From: Pseudomonas sihuiensis
GTDB lineage: Bacteria > Pseudomonadota > Gammaproteobacteria > Pseudomonadales > Pseudomonadaceae
Length of the DNA stretch: 64,000 nt
NCBI RefSeq assembly: GCF_900106015.1
Contig: NZ_LT629797.1
Location: forward strand, 1,116,001 to 1,180,000
Direction of reading: 5' to 3'
Under the pieces are notes generated by a model. That model had not been told where the DNA came from. It saw only the letters and a list, made by a program, of their open reading frames with translations, and did not search any database. The translations under genes and the position numbers were made by a program. The stretch's first letter is position 1; every line of letters begins with the position of its first letter. Positions 50,552 through 58,700 of the stretch are shown in pieces.

Positions 50552-50604
50552 GGTGACCTCTGCTAAAACCGGCAACTGCAAAGGTGCGAGGTGCCGGGAA
50601 GAGG

Positions 50605-50646
50605 ACTGTGACAGGCTGGTACGGGCCAGTCGGTGCGTTGTCGCGC
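50605..50646 (-). promoter_or_regulatory. Island dyad (site 10) before MH2-csbD1
   Basis: On the minus strand GCGCGACAACGCAC (50646-50633), 22 bases, then CACAGT (50610-50605), a weaker -10. The dyad is close to site 3, and its flank CAGTCGGTGCGTTG is shared with site 8. Confidence 0.5.
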
Positions 50647-50658
50647 TTAGGTTGCAAG

Positions 50659-51390
50659 TCAGTGCTCGGTCAGCGTCATCAGAATATCGGCGTACCAGGT
50701 GCAGTTAAGGCCTAACGCCTCGTCCAGTAACAGGTCACGGCTGCCCAGGTCGACCCGGGACGAGTGAATACCCAGCAGGCGCCACGGCAGGGATTGCTGC
50801 CCTGTGGCGGGATTGCTGGTCCGCATCACCACCGGTGAGCCACTGGTACCGCGGTGAGTGCGAGCGTCGGTGAGAAAATAGCCGAGACCCTGAAAGCGAA
50901 GGCCGAAAGAGGACGCGAGAATTGCGTGGCGTACCACTGGCATGTGGTGAAGGCTGTCATGGAAGCCGAGCGGGAAACCAACCACCAGCAACTGGGCGCC
51001 GATCTCGATATGTTCCTGAGGCTGCACTAAATGTTCCGGTCTGAAGGCGTGGTAGGCGATGGCAGTGGGTAGTGCCGGGCGTTCGATTTCGATCGCGGCC
51101 ACATCGATTTCGCCGGCACTATCCAGGCCTTGGCGCCATAGGCTGCCGCCGTTGCGGTAAAGAGGGATGGAAAAGCCTGTGGAGCTGGCCATATTGGTCG
51201 AATCGGTGTGGACTTCTATCTCCAGGCTGTCCGGGTGATGACCCGTGGGCTCATCGATCAATACGTGGCGGCTGGTGACCAGGAACAGGCGCTCATCGCG
51301 AGCGAAGAAGAACCCGCTGGCATTGGTCAGCACCTGCGTGCCTGCAATGGTGGTGATACGTGCCACGCTCAACATCAGGGAATCGATCAT
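50659..51390 (-). CDS. Trypsin-like serine peptidase domain protein
   Basis: The 243-residue protein is a single S1-type domain with His42 (LVTSRHVLI), Asp96 (GEIDVAAIE) and Ser183 (THRGTSGSPVVM), so the triad is complete. There is no signal peptide or PDZ domain, which suggests a cytoplasmic protease or a peptidase-like sensor, unlike DegP. GGAGG lies 11 bases upstream of ATG 51390; ATG 51375 is an alternative. The reverse side of island dyad 11 has a good -10 (TAGACT at 51583-51578), giving a leader of about 180 bases. Confidence 0.82.
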   Translation of the reverse strand: MIDSLMLSVARITTIAGTQVLTNASGFFFARDERLFLVTSRHVLIDEPTGHHPDSLEIEVHTDSTNMASSTGFSIPLYRNGGSLWRQGLDSAGEIDVAAIEIERPALPTAIAYHAFRPEHLVQPQEHIEIGAQLLVVGFPLGFHDSLHHMPVVRHAILASSFGLRFQGLGYFLTDARTHRGTSGSPVVMRTSNPATGQQSLPWRLLGIHSSRVDLGSRDLLLDEALGLNCTWYADILMTLTEH

Positions 51391-51577
51391 CTTCTTAAGG
51401 GCCTCCGGTCGATAATTTGCTTACCGACTGTCATGTCGCATCAAGTCCTTGGGCTAGCCCGCAAACAGTCAAACCAGCGGTGTTACTTGTGCCATTGCGT
51501 CCTGATCTTTCATCCATTCTGCAGCCAGCCATGGCATCACCGATGAATGCGGGGCCATCCCTCGTTTCGGTGCATTG

Positions 51578-51647
51578 AGTCTATCGGGTGAAGACCGAAT
51601 CGTATGCGTGCCAGCGTACGGATCGAGTGGGTACGGAGTGGCAGTAT
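51578..51647. promoter_or_regulatory. Island dyad (site 11), possibly bidirectional
   Basis: GCGTGCCAGCGTAC (51606-51619). Rightward: 22 bases, then CAGTAT (51642-51647), toward the gene at 51701. Leftward: 22 bases, then TAGACT (51583-51578), toward the peptidase gene. The rest of 51391-51700 holds no gene I can support. Confidence 0.5.
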
Positions 51648-51700
51648 CCATATGGATGGCGCGTCTGCTTCGCGTCGGATAATTCCGATTGGTGAACGAT

Positions 51701-51877
51701 ATGCACAAGCCCAAGAAATCTGACCAACCGAGTAAACCTGCTGACCAGCATTTGCCCGGGGGTTCTGATTCCAGCAGTTACCAGCAAGAGGTTGAGCAGC
51801 GTGAACGTCGACTTCTCAAGCGCGAGAAGCGCGAACAATCGACACGAGACTTGCAAGATGACTTGATGGATAGCTAG
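51701..51877 (+). CDS. Small charged hydrophilic protein (MH-family 3)
   Basis: The 58-residue product is MHKPKKSDQPSKPADQH at its start, followed by a highly charged helix (EQRERRLLKREKREQ) and an acidic tail. Its first residues resemble the other two MH-starting proteins, but the rest does not, so kinship is tentative. No family is recognised. GGTGA lies 7 bases before the start. Confidence 0.5.
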   Translation: MHKPKKSDQPSKPADQHLPGGSDSSSYQQEVEQRERRLLKREKREQSTRDLQDDLMDS

Positions 51878-52073
51878 CGAACTAACGCCATGCGATCTTT
51901 CGCAGAAGGAGTCTTCGCTAGCTTGAGTGTCAGCGATCATATGAAAAGGTGATATTTTCGTTGGTCGTCTGTTTTTTTTAAAAAAGTAGTCCTTGCTTCG
52001 CGAGCATGAGTTGCAATGGTGAGGGGGACGGGGCAATTAGCTAGGCCTAATACCGGCCTATTGGGAGGTCGTA

Positions 52074-52328
52074 ATGAAAACTTCGTACTCAGATATCTAT
52101 CGATATATTGTCAGAGAGCTTGCGCCGTCGCCTCCTGAGCCAAAGAATGTTCCACTTATTATCGTTTGTGAACCACTTGATGAGCAGCCAGGTAGTCCTC
52201 ATCACACGGTGATCATACACCTCGTAGCTGGCACAACTATGAGCGAGGCGCAGGAGATGGCAGATGCCTTGCAAGCCAAGGTCCAAACTTTTTGCCATGT
52301 GGAGAAACCCGCGACTAGAAATAACTGA
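52074..52328 (+). CDS. Hypothetical 84-residue protein
   Basis: No family is recognised. GGGAGG lies 6 bases before ATG 52074, a strong ribosome site. The protein is soluble, with PLIIVCEPLDEQPGSPHHTVIIHL in the centre and a helix SEAQEMADALQAKVQTFCHVE at the end. Local GC is lower than in neighbours. No island dyad precedes it. The upstream 195 bases are AT-rich and otherwise featureless. Confidence 0.6.
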   Translation: MKTSYSDIYRYIVRELAPSPPEPKNVPLIIVCEPLDEQPGSPHHTVIIHLVAGTTMSEAQEMADALQAKVQTFCHVEKPATRNN

Positions 52329-52497
52329 GTGCTGGATTGCATTGCGTTGATTTGCCGGTGTGGTCAAGCCACTCTAGGGCTAGGTCGCTTGACACTCTAT
52401 CGCTTAAGGCAGGGCTGTCTTTTGTTACTCGAATATTGCAGGTTGAACTATCTGCTCTAACTTTCTAGAGGTTGGTATTCGAAGATGTAGTCGATCA

Positions 52498-52713
52498 TTA
52501 CGTGGTGCGATTGCGCTCGAAGAAGCTCAGCACCTGTTTTTCTGCTTCTTCGTGGGTCATGCCGTAGCGTACCTCTACCAGATGGGTCAATTTGTCTTTA
52601 TCCCCTTCGGATTTGATCAGCTCATCAAGGGTCAGCTCATCCCAGTTGATCATGGCTGGGCCGGCCAGTTGCCGCCATTTTCCTTTGATGATGTCGCTAA
52701 GTAGTCTGCTCAT
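52498..52713 (-). CDS. CsbD-family stress protein 2
   Basis: The 71-residue protein reads IIKGKWRQLAGPAMINWDELTLDELIKSEGDKDKL, then LVEVRYGMTHEEAEKQVLSFFER, a CsbD domain paralogous to 50094-50306. It starts 5 bases after the stop of the glucan synthase gene and so is probably translated from the same very long message. Confidence 0.88.
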   Translation of the reverse strand: MSRLLSDIIKGKWRQLAGPAMINWDELTLDELIKSEGDKDKLTHLVEVRYGMTHEEAEKQVLSFFERNRTT

Positions 52714-52718
52714 TTGAG

Positions 52719-55700
52719 TTACTCCGTGATGTCCAAAGGCTGAGTAGGCGGCATGACGGGATCAGGGCTGCTGATGAGATTCAGCGGCAGCTTGATGTCC
52801 ACGTGGTGTTCCCGATCATCATCGCGCAATGGCAGTCCGTCGCCTTCGAGGCGGATGCCATCGAGGTCGATCGTCTGCTCATCCTGCTTTGTGCGCCGCA
52901 CCGTGATTCGGTAAGGCGTGGCGCCATAACGGTAGTGCAAGGTGAAACCGGGCCAGTGTGCCGGCAATAGCGGACGAATATGCAGGCAGGCGCCGCTGCG
53001 CTGCACACCGAGCAAGGACTCGACGATCAAGCGGTACATCCACCCGGCGGAGCCGGTGTACCAACTCCAGCCGCCACGCCCCTCATGCGGCGGCATGCCG
53101 TAGACATCGGCAGCCAGCACGTAGGGCTCGATCTTGTAGGTCGCAATCGCAGCGGCACTGTCTCCATGGGCGATCGGGTTGATGGCGTGGAGGAGTTCCC
53201 AGGCTCGTGTGCTGTCGCCGAGCGCGGCGAAGGCCATGCTTGCCCAGACCGCTGCGTGGGTGTATTGGCCGCCGTTCTCGCGGATGCCGGGTAGATAACC
53301 CTTGATGTAGCCAGGGTCCATGGTGCCGTTATCGAAAGGCGGCGTGAGAAGCTTGATCAGGCCTATGTCGCGACGAAACAGGTGACGGTCGAGCGACGCC
53401 ATGGCCATGCGCTGGCGCTTCTCGGGGGCCGCGCCCGAAAGTACGCACCAGCTCTGGGTGATGGAATCGATACGGCACTCGTCGTTGCTGGCCGAGCCCA
53501 GCGGCGTGCCGTCGTCGAAGTAGGCACGGCGATACCAGGCACCATCCCAGGCGTGGCTTTCCAGGCTTTCACCAAGGGCCTTGGCCTGCTGCAGACAGCG
53601 GCGTGCAAAGTCCGGGTCGCCATTGCGTTCGGCGGTCGTCGCGAATCGGCTCAACACCTCATGGCCGAAGAAGCCGAGCCATACGCTTTCTCCCTGGCCC
53701 TGTTCACCGACACGGTTCATCCCGTCATTCCAGTCGCCATGCCCCATCAGTGGCAGGCCATGACCGCCGCGTCGCAGGCTGTGCTCGATGGCGCGCACGC
53801 AGTGCTGGTAAAGCGTCTCTCGCAGAGCCGACTGGCCAGGCAGGTCGTAATAGGATTCCTCACCGCTGTCGAGTGCGCGGCCTTCCAGGTAACCAACGCT
53901 TTCCGAGAGCACGCTGTGGTCACCGGTGACCTGCACGTAGCGGCTGGTTGCCAGGGCTAGCCAGAGATAGTCATCGGAGCAGCCGGTGCGCACGCCACGG
54001 TTCATCGGCGGGTGCCACCAGTGTTGCACGTCGCCCTCTATGAACTGGTGGGCTGCGCATAGCAGCAGATGCCGACGCACCGCTGCCGGCTCGGTGTGCA
54101 GCATGGCCATGCCGTCCTGCAATTGATCGCGAAAGCCGATGGCTCCGCCAGACTGGTAGTAGCCGCTGCGTGCCCAGAAGCGGCTGGCGATGACCTGGTA
54201 CATCAGCCAGCCGTTGACCAGTACATCGAGCGCCGGCTCGGGCGTTTCAATCTGCACCGCTGCCAGCGTCGAACGCCAGTGGGTGCGTACGATTTCCAGT
54301 TCGACCGCTGCCGTGGCGTTGCCGCGCATGCGCTGAACCAGGCGAGAGGCGCTCTTTGCGCTCTGCTCGGCGCCAAGACGGAAGGTCACCTCGTGGCTTG
54401 CCCCTGGCACCAGTTCGATCCCGACCCTCAGCGCAGCGCAGGGATCGAGCCCCGTGCCCCTGCGCCCTGACAGCTGCTCCTGGGCCATGGCTGCCGGTGC
54501 CTTGAGGTTGCCATTGCGTCCGATAAATTCGCTGCGGTCGGCCGTGCTGCTCATGAGCGGCATGTCGACATCGAAGAAAGCCACCCGGCCAGGGAATTCG
54601 ATCGAGTAGGCGTTGCGCGCGAACAGGGCGCCAGTGTCCGGGTCCGCATCGGTGACGATGTGCATGCTCGATTGACTGCGCAACTCGCCCAAAACCCAGG
54701 CTACATAGCCGGTGATCGAGAGTCGCCGGGGCCGATTCGAGGTGTTGCGCACCAGCAACTGCGAGAACTTTATTGGCGCCTCCAGCGCCACATAGACGCG
54801 CAGCTCGGTTCGGATGCCGTCCTCATCGTGCTCGAACAGACTGTAGCCGAACCCGTGACGGGTAAGGTACCGAGCGTTTCCCGGACAGGGCAGGGCAGTC
54901 GGTGACCAGTAGTGACCACTGTCCTCGTCGCGCAGGTAGATGGCCTCTTCGCTGGTGTCGGTGACGGGGTCGTTGCACCAAGGCGTGAGGCGGAATTCGT
55001 GAGCATTCTCATGCCAGGTGTAGGCGCTGCCGCTTTCCGATATCACCGTGCCGAACTGGGGGTTGGCGATCACGTTGACCCAGGGTGCCGGAGTGGGCTG
55101 GCCGGGCATCAGATGAATGACGTACTCGTTGCCATCGGCGCTGAATCCCCCATAGGGGTTGCTCAGCAGCAGGCGTGGGTCTGGTTCCGGAAGTGTTGAG
55201 CTGCGCGCGGGCTTGCGCAGCAAGCGCGCGTCGAACGCCGGCAATGCCGGGCCTGCCTTGCGATGGCGGATCTGTTCGGACAGACGGCCATGCCTGTCGT
55301 TGAGCACGAGGTGTGCCACGGCCTGCATCAGAATCCGGTCCTCGCTGGACAGCTGCTGCACCGGGCGGACGAAAATGCCGCCGGGTCTATCCAGCAGATG
55401 CGCCTCGCTGCCGGAGGTCGCCAGGCCCAGGATCAGGTCTTGCAGGTTCTGCCGGTAGCTGGCCTGGTCTTCGTTCCAGATCACAAGGTCCACCACCAGC
55501 CCTTTCTGGCGCCAGTAGGCATGGGCCTGTACCAGCTGGCGCACCAGTTCGATGTTGCCCGCGCTGGAAATTTGCAGCAGCACGATCGGCAGGTCGCCCG
55601 AGATGGCCTGGCCCCAGAGCCCTGTCTGGTTGCGCTGGTTGGCCGCCAGGATCTGAGGGGGGGCGCGCAGCGCCGGCGCACTGTAGAGAATCGACGCGGC

Positions 55701-58700
55701 CATCTGCTCGAACAGGCGTGCATCGGCGTGACTGATGTTCAGTTGCCGCAGCAGCACTTGGCTATGGGTCCAGGCCAGATCGAAAACGCGATCAGCGAGG
55801 TGGCGGTCGCGGTATTTGTTGATCAGGTGCAGGCACCCGCTGCGGCTGTCGCTGACACCGCTTACCAGGTCGATGATGGCGCCCTGGCCAGCCTCCAGGA
55901 CGAAGCGGCAGCGTATCGCCACGATGGGGTCGAGCACGGCGCCGACCGTCCCCGAGAGCTCCTCGACGTCCATGGCCGCCGGCTGCGCCAGGTTGCGTCC
56001 GCGACCGATGAATCGGGCGCGGTCGGTCTCGTAGGAAATCGCTTCGATGTCAACGCCATGGGCGGCCAGCAGATGGCATAGCCAGGGGGCGTGTTCGGTT
56101 TTCGAGCGCGGCCGGCGGGTACACAGAATCGCCTGTAGATCCGCGTGTAACTCGGTCTCTATGAACAGTTTGCTGAAGGCCGGATGGGCCGAGTCGCTGC
56201 GCGGCGGCGCCAGCACCACTTCGGCGTAGCTGGTCAGTTCGATGGAGCGACGCGCAAGGCCACGATTGTTGATATGCAGGCGCCGCAGTTCGGCATTGTC
56301 CTCGGGGGAAACGACGATCTCCGTATGGGTGTCGATATCCTGTTGGCGCACGCGAAATTCGGCCCTGGCGTCGGTGAATATCGCCTCGAAGCTGTCCGTA
56401 CGTTGCAGCGTCGGTTGGAATGCGCTCGACCAGAATGCACCACTGGCGGTGTCGCGCAGGTAGCAGAACGTCCCGGCGGCATCACAGGTAACGTCCTCCT
56501 GCCAACGGGTGACGGCGAGCTCGTTGCATCGGCTGTAGCCGCCGCCGGCATGGCTTATCATCACGTGATAATGGCCGTTGGAGAGCAACTGGACGGCAGG
56601 GTGGGCGCGATCAGGGTGGGTATAGACGCGCAACTTGCTTTCATCGACGCGAGTCGCCGCTTCTTCCTGCGCCACCTGGGGCGCATGCAGGTATTGAGTC
56701 GCACTCTTGGGCATGCGCTCCTGGAGCAGCAAGGCCGTGGCCTGGAACTGCGGATCGGCCTCGAAGCGCCGGTGCATGGGGCGCTCGAGCAGCACGGCAG
56801 CAAGTGCCAGGAAGCTCATGCCCTGGTGATGGGCCATGAACGACTGGATCACCGCTGAGCTTCGCCCCAGGGGCAAGCGCGCGCTGGTGAAATCCAGCGC
56901 CTCATACAGGCCGTAGCGACCCGCCATGCCCATGCCAGCCAGCGCCTGCATGTTTCGGCACGCCTCGGCAGGTGCCACCAACAGAGCCAGAGCCGATGCA
57001 TAGGGGGCGATGACGATGTCGTCGCCGAGTCCCCGTTTCAGGCCAAGACCTGGAACGCCAAACGCTCGGTACTGGTAGTTCAACTGCGTGTCCAGGGCGT
57101 TGTAGCCCGACTCGGATACGCCCCAGGGCAGGCCGAGTTTGCTGGCATAATCGATCTGGCGCGCCACTGCGGCCTTGCAGGTCTGGTCCAGCAAGGTTCT
57201 CGGGTAACTGGGCATCACCAGCAGCGGCATGAGGTACTCGAACATCGAGCCGGTCCACGACAGCAGCACCGGGACGCCACCGCTACTGGTCAACAGTCGG
57301 CCGAGGGCGAACCAGCCCTCCTGTGGCAACTGACCCTGGGCAATCACGACGAAGTTGGTCAGCCGCGCCTCCGAGGCCAGCAGGTCGTAGTAGGCGCCAT
57401 CGAGACGTTGTTCATCAGCGTTGTAACCGATGGCCAGCAGGTCTCGCTGCGGGTCGTAGAGAAAGGTGAAATCCATGTCTGCCAGGTCGCCTGCCAATTT
57501 GGCCAGGCGTTCTACCAGCGCGATTCGCTCCATTGCGCAGGCTTTGGCTTTGCGCATTGGCACCTGCTCGTCTGCCGGCCGGTCGTTGGCATCGAGCGTT
57601 GCCAGTTGCTGCCAGGTGACGCGTCGCGACCGTTCGCCAGGCAGGAGCAGGCTCGACATTTCAGCGCCCAGGTCTCGGCATTGCGCGCTCAGCACCTGTA
57701 GCCAGTAGCTGGGTTCTTCTTGCTGGGCCAGGGGGACGATCAGTTTTTCTGCCTGCTCGAGCAAGCGCTGCAGGGTAGGCAGCAGGTTGCTCGGGGGCTC
57801 GGGGGGGAGCGCTGGCGCTGCCAATACCTTGAACAGCCCGTCCAGAAGCTGTCCATCCAGACCGGCATCCAGCACGGCTTCTTGCAGGACATCAAGGCAA
57901 TCTCTGAGGCCCTGCAGTGTGCGCGTGTCATTTGGCGCAGCATCAGGCAGTTCCAGCAGTCCCTGACGCAGCGTCATGAGCAGGCCGGCCAGGTTGCCGC
58001 TGTCCACCGTCGAGATGTAATGCGGCGGTAGCGGTTTCAGGGTGAGCGTGTCGTACCAGTTATAGAAATGCCGGCGATGACGCTGCAGCAGGGCCATGCT
58101 GGTCAGCATGTGCTCCAGCCGAGAGAGCAAGTGCCCGCCGCTGATATAGGCGAAATCATGGGCGGCCAGGTGGGACAGGAGGGCCATCCCCATGTTGGTG
58201 GGGGAGGTGCGATGCGCGGTGACGGCCACCGGCTGTTCCTGGATGTTGTCCGGCGGCAGCCAGTTGTCCGCAGGCCCTACCAGGTCCTCGAAGAATGCCC
58301 AGTTCCGCCGCGCCTGACGTCGCAGGAAGCGTCGCTCGTGTGCAGTGGGTTCGAACGCCAGCGAGGCCGAAGGCTTGCTCAGCCACCAGGCGAGTGCGGG
58401 GGCGACCGACCAGGCGAGCAGGAAAGGCGCGGCGACCGCCAGAGCCAGAGGATGCATGACCAGCAGGATGAACAGTCCGGCGGCGAGTGCCGGGCACACC
58501 CACATGAGGCGATACAGCCCGGATAGATCGTTACGACTGCCGCGCTCGACTTGCCGAGAAGGGTTCCACTGCAGCAGGTTGCGATGGCTGACCAGCATTC
58601 TCCATAGCGTTCGACCAATCGCATCCAGGCTGTTGAGCGTCTCGAAAGGCAGCCATACCAGCGGCAAGAGGGCTCGATGAAAGCTTGATCCGCTGCTGCG

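Noticed and set aside
41025..51619. Reading the shared motif as an ECF or AlgU promoter
   Set aside because: AlgU promoters have GAACTT and TCTGA with 16-17 bases between. The motif here is a dyad with a 21-23-base gap to a different hexamer, which fits an activator site better.
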